A DNA stretch of 64,000 nt from Lates calcarifer (taxonomy: Eukaryota > Chordata > Actinopteri > Centropomidae): positions 25,312,378 to 25,376,377 of the forward strand of contig NC_066853.1 of the NCBI RefSeq assembly GCF_001640805.2. Reading direction: 5' to 3'. The position numbers were made by a program, and so were the translations under genes. A model generated the notes under the pieces. That model made no database searches. It saw nothing but the letters and a program-made list of their open reading frames with translations, and was not told where the DNA came from. Numbering within the stretch: the stretch's first letter is position 1; the number at the start of each line of letters is the position of its first letter. Positions 1 through 9,900 of this stretch are shown here, piece by piece.

Positions 1-454
1 AAACTCCACAGTTAAATGGATGAGGGACAAATACGTTCAACAGGTTTGCTCCGAGGATACACACTGTGTGTTTAGTTGGTCTTTCTTTTGGTTGGTTACA
101 CCAAAAATCCACAGGACACCTTTAACCATATGGTGGCAGATGAAATTAATCTTGTAACAGTGATTCAGTGAAACTGCTTTTCTGAGATGACTTGCAAGAT
201 GATTAATGAGAGAGGAAAGACATTGGACTGAGACACTGGAGGATTTTAACATTTATTGAAGTGAAACCATGTCTTTTGGAAAAATCACTATTTGGTGGAG
301 CTGTTAATAGCTCGAACATGTGACCCTGACTGCACACTGCTTTCTGTAAAAGGTTTTGTATTTCAAAAGGTTGTTTTATTATCCACTGTGACAAACCTTC
401 ATAAAGGTTAAAAGTGACTGGTACTGTACATTTTAACATATTATAACAACTCTT

Positions 455-620
455 CACTTTATAATAAAAGCACCAAATTCAGCTCATGTGTTGACGGATA
501 TATTGGGAACAAAACTGGATACTGGGCCATCACAAACTCACATCCTGGTGGTCATGGCAACTTTTCTATCACACTGGACCCATATGTAATAACAGCCATA
601 ATCTAGATCCTAATAACCTG
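455..620 (+). repeat. Dispersed repeat family A, copy 1
   Basis: This segment runs from 'aaaagcaccaaatt' through 'gggaacaaaactggata' and 'cacaaactcacatcctggtgg' to 'cactggacccatatgtaataa'. It matches a second + strand copy at about 43805-44005 nearly word for word, and two reverse-strand copies at about 2500-2775 and 33475-33720. The family carries a short self-complementary core around 'ttttcaaaatggc', which this copy has lost. No coding capacity is visible, so it is probably a non-autonomous element. The family name is not known to me. Confidence 0.6.
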
Positions 621-1947
621 AAAGTCTGAAAATGTTCCAAAATGCTTTCCATCTATTTTTTTTTAAATAAAAATACTAAGTATCTAATTGGTCCAGTCTG
701 TTTTGTTTCTGTCATGGCTAAAACCTCTAACCATCATATGACCATTCCTCAATTATTAATTAGATTGGATTTCGCTGTTTACACCTCAGCTCATTCCATT
801 CGGCCACACTATCTCCAGTAGTCTCAAGCCACTTCTTTATCATCATCACCTGCTCTACTACCAACTCCACTATCTGTCCACCTCTGCTCCCTGTTGATCT
901 ACATCTCATCAACTTCAGCCTTTCAACAACTCAGGTTAGTTTTCATTAAGATGTGGTCAATTTCAGAAATTCTGTTAAAACAAAGATAGCCCTGACTTTA
1001 GTTTTATGCTGTGACTCAGAAATGTTTTTAACTGAAACTGGACAGGATTCTCTGACTTAAACTGTCAGCATTAAGTATCCTTCCCTTTCTTCCCTTCTCA
1101 CTGACGACTTGAAATTTCTCAATAGAATTCCAAAGACACAGTTCTGCCACTGCATCTGGTTTTATATTTAGTTCATTTTTTGCAGGAAAATCATAGTGTC
1201 TGGTCAGACAACCACACAGATATTGGCTCACCGCAGCAGGTCAGTGTGTCAGGGGATGGTTGCTAGGCAGATTTTTACAATTACGATTATAAATCTTACA
1301 CTTTGCTTTTAAATATATATACCATCTGTTCACAGATGATATATATAATTTCAATCAACACAACCAGCAAGACAGAGCATCTTCTCCTGTATTTCAACTA
1401 GGCTCTTCCACTGTTCTGTTTTGACGGGGGTCATATGTACAGATGTGGTGGTGTCCTCTGAGCACAACCACTTCAGGACTGAACCTCGCTGACTCTGGCA
1501 TTTCTGTCTTTATTTTTTTGCCATTCCCACTGGGAACAGACTAGGGAAGTGAATTGCAGCAAATTGTGAGTAAATAAAGTTTATACGTATAGTGCTTTAC
1601 AGTAGTATCAATTAAAAATCAACACCGTAATAACAGAAAGGGAGACACACACAAGCAAACATAATAAACACAAAGTACTACCCAAATGCCTGTCTAAACA
1701 AGTGAGTGACAAAAATCTCCAATTCACTTTTTGAGACAACAGTCGTGAGTTTAGCAATATTTTGTAAATGGAAGAAACAAGGCTCGACATGAGAATTAAA
1801 CCAAGGTTCTTAACGTTAGCTTTTACGATGGAAGAAAAAGACCCAAACCTCTGTTTGACTTGAGCAGTAACGGTCGAGTCGACCGGGAGTCAAACCAGTG
1901 CCATGCTGTGAGCCATGAGCAGCAGGATGCACCCTAACCATTTGGCC

Positions 1948-1967
1948 TTTTTTTTTTTTTTTTTTTT
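1948..1967. repeat. Poly-T tract
   Basis: An uninterrupted run of T ending in 'aat'. It could be the A-tail of a retroposed sequence on the minus strand, but no element body is recognised beside it. Confidence 0.8.
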
Positions 1968-2499
1968 AATCCCTGTATGATTCCTCAGGTAATTCCCAAA
2001 ATAAAATGTGACTACCCAGGTCTTCAGCGATCTGGTCACCTCCAACCAAGACCAGACTCTCTTTAGACAGATAGAGGCAGCATTGACTCCATTCTTCAAG
2101 TCTCATTAGAACAGAAATCCTGAAAAACTGCTTCACACAGTATCACCAGTCTGTGATCAGACCACATATTCTGACAATGGACCTCTTTGAATTCCTTGAG
2201 CGTCATTGGGGAAAAGTACAAAACAAGCTCAGATGGAATAGGGAGTGAGGCACTGCTGGTAGTTTCATAAGATGAAATCGTACTTCGCAACTTGGAGAAG
2301 CTGTCTCTCTGAGGGAGAATGTGCCAGCTGAATCTAGGATCTCTCATCTGCTGGGATACTAACGTGCCGTGGTCCATGGCAAGTTGTCTTTGATATGATC
2401 AAGATGTGTTTGTAGAATGGTTCAAATAATGTACAGCAATTACACTGCTCTCTTCAAACAACTTAAGTAGCATAGTTAAAGGCTTAAGTTAAATTTTAA

Positions 2500-2775
2500 C
2501 TGTACTCACTACTGCTATAGTTTAATCCAGTTTAAGCCATTTTCATTGCCTTACATTGTAATAAAATATATTTTTCTTTTCAACTTGTATGAAAATAATA
2601 TTTCTGGTGCTGGAAACATGGAAACAGCAGCTTGGGTGTGGCCAAAGTGCTCTCCACCAGTAACCACATTTTCCAAAATGGCTGCCATGGTCATCAGAAT
2701 GCCAATCTGCAGTGGCCTAACATCCACACCCAAATATATTGTGTAGTATTTGGCGCTGTTATCAAATTTAAAGTA
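2500..2775 (-). repeat. Dispersed repeat family A, copy 2 (reverse)
   Basis: 'actgtactcactactgct' and 'tttaatccagtt' at the left and 'ttttccaaaatggctgccatggtcat' further right are shared with 33475-33720. Read on the minus strand the order (caccaaat, then ccatggcagccattttgg) is that of copies 1 and 4. The middle of this copy carries extra sequence relative to the 33.5 kb copy. Confidence 0.6.
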
Positions 2776-2784
2776 CCATGAATG

Positions 2785-2875
2785 CATAAGTGAAGTACGA
2801 CTACTTGAAAATTGTACTTAAGCACAGTATTTGAGTAAATGTACTTAATTGCTTTCCACTGCTGGCAATTTGAAG
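2785..2875. repeat. Teleost 'gtacttaagta' type repeat fragment
   Basis: 'gtacttaagcacagtatttgagtaaatgtactta' followed by 'tttccactgctgg' resembles one end of a short repeat that is very common in teleost genomes. The other end type is present at 4258-4385. Assignment is by recalled pattern only. Confidence 0.45.
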
Positions 2876-3275
2876 CTGTAAGAAGAACAGTATTACAGTC
2901 TGTCATCAAATACCAGACTTTCAGCAAATAAGCTGAACTTGTAGGAAAAAGAAAAGATAAAGATACAATTAGAAGAATCCACAGAGAATAATGAATAAAG
3001 GATGATCAGGTAGCAGTAAAATTCTGCTGGTGATTAAATGTAGATACACTGGAAGAAAACAAGAGAGTAAGAGAGTTTCAGTCAGTTGAGGACAGAAGAG
3101 TGTTCTCTGTAAAGATGAACTGAATCTGAAGGTCCATGTTGGATTTGCTGTATATACTTTTATGGGTTTTTTTTGTTTGTTTGTTTGTTTACATCAAGTG
3201 GGCTAACAAAATATCAACCAATGAAGCTGCGCTGAAGAGCTGAGGATCAAATTACAGAACTGGAGATGGTTTGTA

Positions 3276-3317
3276 AGTCTCTCTCTCTCTCTCTGTTGGG
3301 GTGGGAGTGGGGGTGGG
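3276..3317 (+). repeat. (CT)n tract followed by a potential G-quadruplex
   Basis: A (TC)n run is followed at once by G tracts at 3298-3301, 3303-3305, 3309-3313 and 3315-3317 separated by 1-3 bases. That arrangement satisfies the usual four-tract G-quadruplex pattern on the + strand. No gene or TSS signal adjoins it. Confidence 0.65.
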
Positions 3318-3742
3318 TGTTGGATGTTTGCCCAGTGGGGTCACATTTCAGGTTGCACTCTGGGAAATGACAGGCCACCTCAGCTTCATGAAAGCGTGAT
3401 TGTTTTCAGGGGGAAGCTGAGAGTGGTAACTGACAGGTGAGTATGAGGGAACCTGGGGTCACAGTGACTCTGTCCTCCTTCCTGTCTGACTTCATCCTCA
3501 CTGTCTCCAGCCTGCGAAACACCAGCTCCCTCTCCCTGCTCACCACCTCTGCTTTTATGTGATGTTTTCATGAGCTGTTCTCCTGATTTACAGCGCTGTG
3601 CCTTCCAGCAAGACAGCTCTACCAAGACAGCTAGGACCTCCCAACATCACTCCTGCTCTGACTTCATACAGCCTTATCAATCTGGGATGCTTTTTTTAAT
3701 TGTTATTAGTTTCTCAAGTAGCAAGAAAGGATTTATTTGGAA

Positions 3743-3767
3743 TTCCTTCCTTCCTTCCTTCCTTCCA
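3743..3767 (+). repeat. (TTCC)n microsatellite
   Basis: About six perfect TTCC units. Confidence 0.85.
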
Positions 3768-3988
3768 CCTGTAGGCTTTTCTCTTTATTGGACTACTGTC
3801 TGATCTGAGCCCAGCAGCTCTTTTCTGTCCCAGTGAATTGCTACCCATAAATACCACTTCAATACAATAGTGTCCTCTCTAACCGTCCCCTGAAGCACAC
3901 ACACACAGCTGGTATGTGTGCCGTGACCCTCTGGCTCATCCTGGACGTGTCTGATTTTGTGCTGTTCCACTTTGAGGGAATTCAGCAG

Positions 3989-4009
3989 TGTGTGTGTGTG
4001 TGTGTGTGT
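3989..4009 (+). repeat. (TG)n microsatellite
   Basis: About ten GT units, uninterrupted. Confidence 0.9.
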
Positions 4010-4257
4010 TGACCATTATACATTGTGTATACTAACATGTCCACCATGTGCCATCTCCAGCAATACAGTATTATATATCCACTGGTCAGAAAGTGATGGA
4101 TCCAAGCTGTGAGTGAGGAGTGTCCTGCACTGTTGCATGGAGAGCTCTCTACAGACACAGTTGGACCAGTCAGCGGTGGATGAACCTCTTCATCACCTCC
4201 ACACAACAACAAAGTGAGAGCCTGCGCACCACCATTTTTAGCTTCACTATCAGAGTA

Positions 4258-4385
4258 GCTCTGGCAGTGATGGACGAGGTATTCAGATACTTTGCTCAAA
4301 TAAAAGTAATGCCACACTGTGACAATACTCAATTACAAGTAGAAGTCCTGATTTGAAAATGTTATTTAAGTACATTTTTGCCCAT
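4258..4385 (+). repeat. Teleost dispersed repeat ('gaggtattcagatactttgctcaa')
   Basis: The string 'gaggtattcagatactttgc', then 'aaaagtaatgccacactgtgacaatactc' and 'acaagtagaagtcctg', resembles a short dispersed repeat that recurs widely in teleosts. It ends near 'ttaagtacatttttgcc'. Non-coding. A probable relative lies at 2785-2875. Confidence 0.5.
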
Positions 4386-5149
4386 TTCCACCACTTAGAA
4401 ATATGTGAAAACTCACACTTGATTTAAAAAAGTGTGCGGTGAGCTAGTGTTGGCTGCATCAGCTTCTGAAGCTTTCCTTTTTTTAAAGTCTGACTTTTTC
4501 AGCACCGGCTTTGCTCTTTTTTTTTTTGTCCATCGTATTAGTCCTTTTCTGTCATGTAAAGCATCTTCTCTGTGTCATGGCGGAGGGATCAAACATGATG
4601 CTTGTGCCTCTGGTTGAACTCAGACCTCCTGGAAAGATTTAGGAAAAAAAACAAAACTGGCAGAAACCTATAGAAGAAAGGTCAGGCCATGAATATTCTC
4701 AGTAAAGTTCAGTAGTCTTTCACAAGACCTGTAGCAGAGATATCTCTGACTTAGTGACCTCGGTCCATCACTGTCCTCAGACACTGCCACTGGAGGAAAC
4801 ATGTTCAGTCACAAGCAGAATGTGTCTCCATTCTAACATTGTCCCTCTGCCCATTTGTCCTTGAGATGAATGATCCACTTCTGAATTCATGAAGCTATTT
4901 CTGCTCACTGAGACCAGCTCCAGTTTTTCAGCAGCTCTCTCTCTAGGTCTCTCTATCAGTGAGTCAGCCGTGGAGAGACAACGTTTCTGTGGCTCTCTGA
5001 GGACACTAGGAATTCATAATGAATATGTATCCCTGAGAGTCGATGAGGAGGAATCAAATTAGGCCAGTCTGTCTCTGCTGACACACTGAAGGCCTGACCT
5101 TTCTACTGATGACGGCTGGAGCCTGTAATCTGCAGCTCTGACTGAGAAA

Positions 5150-5184
5150 GGGGGGGGGAACTGTGTGTTGGGGGGAGGAAGGGG
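5150..5184 (+). repeat. G-rich tract
   Basis: Runs of nine, six and four G with intervening short loops. It could form a G-quadruplex if the nine-G run supplies two tracts. It sits in a stretch without an identified gene. Confidence 0.55.
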
Positions 5185-6398
5185 CTAACATACCCTCCCT
5201 GATGATGTCTTGCCATTTTACATGTGTGTGTTGAAAAAGGAAAATGCAGGAAGGTGGAAAATCACTCTGATGATTTGTGTAAAGAGAGGAGAGAGGAAAG
5301 TTTGAGTGAAAAAAAGTGAGGAGAAAGATTAGCTAGAAGAGGGAACAGGAGTGAAGAAAGGCAAAACAAGTATGACAGGGAACAGAGAGTCATTGTTCTG
5401 ACTTCAGTGTGTGTCTGTCTGGCAGGTTAAAGTTTAAATGGCCAGAGACAGGCGAAGCTGTTTCTGTGCCCATCCAACAGCCTGACGTACGATGACAGGG
5501 TTTCATGTTCAGCCTGACTTCTTGTTCTGCTCAGAGCTGAATTTAAACCCAGAATCTCTTCCCCTTTCCCCCTCAAGTTGTTGTCATGACTGTTCCTCAT
5601 GTGCACCACCCTCCTTTGTCACTGCCAACTGCCTCTGTTGGCCAATATTCAATGTGTTTTAGCCCAATTTTTACAAATGACACAGACTTTTCATCACTTC
5701 AGACTGTTTTCCAAACAGAGTTGTTGCTCAAAATCTTTCCCCACTTTCCATGTTCATGAATACAAAGATGTAGAAAAGAATCCCAGTGACCTATCACAGC
5801 ACTTCTGTTGTTGAAGCTGAAAAAAGAATCACCAAATACAGGGTATGGGATATTCTGACTTTACAGGGAATCAACATCAAAAGTGAGACAGCAGTGTTCT
5901 GAAGAGTTCAAACTTTCAGTCCTTCCTGACCCCAGCCTCTGTCACGTCTCTGTCCTGCTGAGAAACATCCACAATTTACTGGACAAAAATAGTTTTACAG
6001 TAAGCTACCATTATCTGCATATATCACAAGAGTACTGACTGGACTCAGAGTGTGGCTCTCAAACACATCTCAGACTCTTTGTGGATCACATAGAGGTTTA
6101 ACTGTCCCATGATATGTGTGAGTGACAGACGTTACAAAAGGCAGTCTGTGTGGACGGCCCTTTAGTTTCTGGATCGAACACTGTCGGTAATACAACCGGA
6201 TAGTAAGTGCTGTTAGCCCATCCCCACTCTGTTAATGCCCAAGCCTTTCAAACTCTATCAGTTTTTGTTGATTGCTTTATGATTTGAATGAACTGACTCT
6301 TTAAGCAACAGGCTGAAGTTGATTTCAACAGAATTTTGAATGATGACTGATTATTAGATTAGTTGGATAATCCACAGTTTGTTCTTTGTCTGCTGCCT

Positions 6399-6399
<1 letters not shown>

Positions 6400-6443
<44 letters not shown>

Positions 6444-6499
6444 TGGTTAGTGCCTGGCAGTTGTACAATGCCATCCTCTTTGGGCACAGTAGTGACAAG

Positions 6500-6541
<42 letters not shown>
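6400..6541. repeat. Inverted microsatellite pair (CA)n ... (GT)n
   Basis: A run of about 21 CA units (6400-6441) is followed after 60 bases by about 20 GT units (6502-6541). The two arms are reverse complements and could pair into a long hairpin with a 60-base loop. A G-rich stretch follows the second arm. Confidence 0.9.
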
Positions 6542-6542
<1 letters not shown>

Positions 6543-8374
6543 GGGGTGGGGGGGCTCTGAAGGATTTACACAATGCTATGTTCACCCCTGTGAGGGTGAC
6601 TGGTGCAGGCTCGTTTTACCTCTGTGTTCATGGAGACAAAGGAGGCTTTTGTGGGCCAGAAGCCCCCCTAACACCCATCAACCTCCGAGTCTTTACTCCC
6701 CCGTACAGCAGCACAACGGAGCCACAGACAGCAGATTATATGGGCAGGCTTGGCACCAAGAAAAACATCTCTTATACAAAAAAATTGTTAAACTGCTCAG
6801 AACTAAAGGGGCTACTTTCTATGACCAGGACTCAAATAGCATGTGAGCACTGGTCTGAGACTCCACGGCTGCACATTGTTCAGGACTGACATTCACTGTG
6901 TGTGAAGAAACACAGACCTGCTCCTTCATTTGAATGGGACAAGTGCATGGATGCAGCTCTGGGGGTGGAGTGAATCAGGTTCAGCCAGACATCATCCAGC
7001 AGGGTGCTGCACTGGTCCATCACATATAAGGGTGTATTCCTGGTGGATTATAAAGACTACAGACTCTGTGGGGCCTGAGGACCCCTCTACAGGGCTTGGT
7101 CAGTTTTCTCCAGGCTGTTTAAGATCAGTTCAGTCTGTCAAAACACGTGACATCACACACAAAACCTTTTTAACTGTAGAAGAAGAAAACACTGAGGACA
7201 TGACCTCAGTGTCTTTAATAGTAGCTACAGCTCTACTCACAGCCCTAAAAAATTAACAGCATTCACATCTGTTTCCAGTAACGGTGTTACCACTCAGCTG
7301 GATGATCCACAGACTGCTCTCAGACAGTTTTCATAGTGACTGCTGGTACAAAGTAAACAGAGCCTTTAAATCCTACGAAGGTCTCTGAGCCTCTGGTTTG
7401 GTGGGTGCTAAGAGTCTGTCCTTCTCTGTGGCCTTCACTGCTTCTAATCAAGAAGCTTTGTTGACATGAGTTGAATTTGACTGCTGTTATCATGCAGTGA
7501 AAGCCTGTTTGCATGTGTCCCAGCTAAAGATAAAGAGGTCAGAATAGAGGAAGTCTCTACACACTAGGTGTGTGACTGTTGAACAGATTACTCAATGTAG
7601 CTAAACTCACTTATTAGTCACCACCAACAAATAAAAGGCTATTTCTGGAGAATGAGCCTGTAGGGACACATCTATCTTCAAAATGTTTTACACTGACTAT
7701 CACGCAGAGGAGTTATTCACTGGGCACCACAGACTGGAAAATGCATCCAGCATGCTGCAGTTTATGGACTAACGCAACACTCCTTTCACTTCTAGGCTGG
7801 ACTTAACAGTCTTATAAATGCCAACAGGATAATATAATAACTGACATTTCTAATTTAGTGTTCCTGGAGAGTGCTCGTGGCTGACCATCATATATCTTAT
7901 ATGGACCAGCCTATCTCATGCAGCAGAGAAGCCTCCCAGCTGAAAGACTCAAGTGATGTACAAACTGCTGATTCAAAATGTCTGCCACAACAAGGAACAG
8001 AAACCCTGAGAAGAAACTGGCTTCAGTTCAGCAGAAATAGAAGCAGAGGTGGAGTTTCTCCTCCTGTGTCACTGGGTTGTACCAACCTGTCAGACAGCAG
8101 CCCTTCACACCAGGGCATCACTTAGTATGAATTTATCTGCATCATTTCTACGTCTTAGAGTTACAGCCAGTGCTGAGGGTTATAAGCTTTGATGACTGAG
8201 CGGTGATGAAGACTGCTACTCAAAGCTCAGAAAACATCCAGTGAGTGGACTTTAGTTTATACTGTTTTGTTTGAGTGTGGATGTGTTAACTAATACTGTG
8301 TGGAAAAAAATACTGCCTCTTCATTTGTTTCAGGTTTTCTGGCTGAAATGCTGAGCCACATTCAACTGTTCTGC

Positions 8375-8500
8375 AGAGTCAAGTCAGTTTTATTTATACA
8401 GCACTGAATCACAACAGAGGTTATCTCCGGGAGCTTTTCATACAGGGCAGGTCCAGACGGTACTCTTTGTGATATGTACAGAGACCCAACAATTCCCACC
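8375..8500 (-). repeat. Dispersed repeat family B (reverse copy)
   Basis: On the minus strand this reads as a stretch ending '...ataacttctgttgtga...ctatataaataaaactgactt'-like, in this copy with 'gattcagtgctgtataaataaaactgacttgac'. The same tail occurs on the + strand at about 12300-12425. The A/T-rich 'ataaataaaa' plus short tandem tail suggests a retroposon 3' end. Family name not known to me. Confidence 0.5.
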
Positions 8501-9470
8501 ATGAGCAGCACTAAGCAACCAGACTGTGAGATGTGGTCGACACATACACCTGTCACTTTAAGGTATATTTACAATAAAACCAAACTGAGCATCACATATT
8601 TCATATGTCTGTAGTTATTATTCTTATCGAAAAGTGGTGAGATGTGGACAGATATGGAGCAACTCTGTGTGTCCAGTACAACATGAACCTTTCATTTACC
8701 TTCAGACAAACTATATGGCATTATCAAATGTTAGATTTCAACAGTGAAACCACAGTTAACCTTTCAGAGAGAATTTCACCTTCTGTTTATAATGTGTTGG
8801 GGAAAGCAGACTCAGTAGTGAATGACCAACAGGCTGCTGAGATCAGACTGTCCTCCTGGGATGACCATGGACAACTGTCTCACTCAGCTCCTCACATGGA
8901 AGCACACAGGAAGACATTGTTTTAATAAATCACAAAATGAAATCTAAACAATAACAACTCAATTCAAAACTCTGTTGCACAACATCAGAGACAGGTTGAT
9001 ATGAAATGCATGCTGGGATACTTGTCTACCCTAAGTTCACAGGTCAGCTGATGTAATTCCTGGACTGTAATCGTCTTCAGCTCTGACTGGTGATGTTTCT
9101 CCTGACCAACACTTTGTGTTGTGTTGCAACCATAATAAAAGTCAAATGCTCCAGGAAGAATTAGACTCACTCTGACCAAAACAAAATAAACTGAGGAAAA
9201 AGTGACGGTGAGATGGAAGCAGCAGAATGTGTTAGAGCCCGAGGAGAAACTCCTCCTCTGACACCACTGTGCTGTATACATCCACAGTGTGTATCACTGA
9301 ACCTGTAGGAGTGTACAGTATCTGCACATTCCAGTCCACTCACACTCTGGGTCTGTACAACTGACTAATGGTCATCTGAATAAAGCCCACCGCTCCGTTT
9401 CTCCTCACCCAGGTCTCTGTGAAAGTGATGACGGTTCAGCAGGAGGAGTCAACAGGGCTAGACTCACACT

Positions 9471-9502
9471 GAGAGAGCGAGAGAGAGAGAGAGCGAGAGA
9501 GA

Positions 9503-9533
<31 letters not shown>

Positions 9534-9534
9534 G
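9471..9534 (+). repeat. (GA)n microsatellite upstream of exon 1
   Basis: About 60 bases of nearly pure GA with two GC interruptions and one GGGA. It lies immediately 5' of the GC-rich first exon of the sulfotransferase gene. GA repeats at promoters can affect chromatin structure, but no role is shown here. Confidence 0.9.
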
Positions 9535-9900
9535 GGACGGCAGACTGGACGGGGAGACTGTCGGAGCGGGACTTGTACCGGGGGTTTCGGGGAGATGCTG
9601 TCCCCACCGAGGAGATGGATCAGAGAGCAGCCTCTGAGCTCTGTAACCTCGTAAGTCCTCTCATGTTCTGCCGCTGTCCTCTAACTTCACGCTCCTCACG
9701 CCGTTGGCTGCCTCAACTTATCATTCCCCGGTAAACAGCATCCTGAGCGGTGTGCGGCTGCAGGAGGCTGCGGCTGTCCCTCCTCTTGCAGCCGGGCTGT
9801 ACAGGGAACTATTTTCGGTCCCACGTCAACTTCTGCACCGCATTCTATAGACTGTGTGGACCCGTTAGAGCTCCACTTCTGTGTTACCGGGACTTTTAAA
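9535..9900 (+). promoter_or_regulatory. CpG-rich promoter / 5' region of the sulfotransferase gene
   Basis: This is the most CpG-dense stretch I noticed. CG dinucleotides recur in 'gacggcagactggacgggg', 'tcggagcggg', 'taccgggggtttcgggg', and beyond exon 1 in 'cacgccgttgg', 'gagcggtgtgcggctg' and 'cagccggg'. It brackets exon 1, with no ATG between 9535 and the proposed start at 9595 and no clear TATA box. That fits a broad CpG-type vertebrate promoter with a short 5' UTR. The transcription start cannot be placed exactly. Confidence 0.55.
9595..9650 (+). CDS. gal3st2: gal3st2-like coding exon 1 (start, cytosolic N-end)
   Basis: Begins at the first ATG in the GC-rich leader (context gagATGc) and ends at a strong donor, 'cctc|gtaagt'. 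The 56 coding bases encode 18 residues plus two bases (phase 2). The joined codon TC|G leads straight into the exon 2 frame that encodes a membrane anchor. I chose this ATG over the one at 9615 because only this frame stays open through exon 3. Confidence 0.65.

Larger units (their letters stand above)
1..9470. other. Gene-free upstream stretch
   Basis: I see no convincing coding exon here. Open frames are short, overlap on both strands and show no recognisable domain. The stretch holds microsatellites, G-rich tracts and copies of dispersed fish repeats, which are listed separately. The remainder is unannotated A/T-rich intergenic DNA, probably upstream of the sulfotransferase promoter at about 9.5 kb. 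Distal regulatory elements could be present but cannot be recognised from one sequence. Confidence 0.6.

Noticed and set aside
6386..6889. 167-codon + strand frame containing poly-His/Thr and poly-Cys/Val
   Set aside because: The length comes from the (CA)n and (GT)n microsatellites, which lack stops. No coding signal remains outside them.
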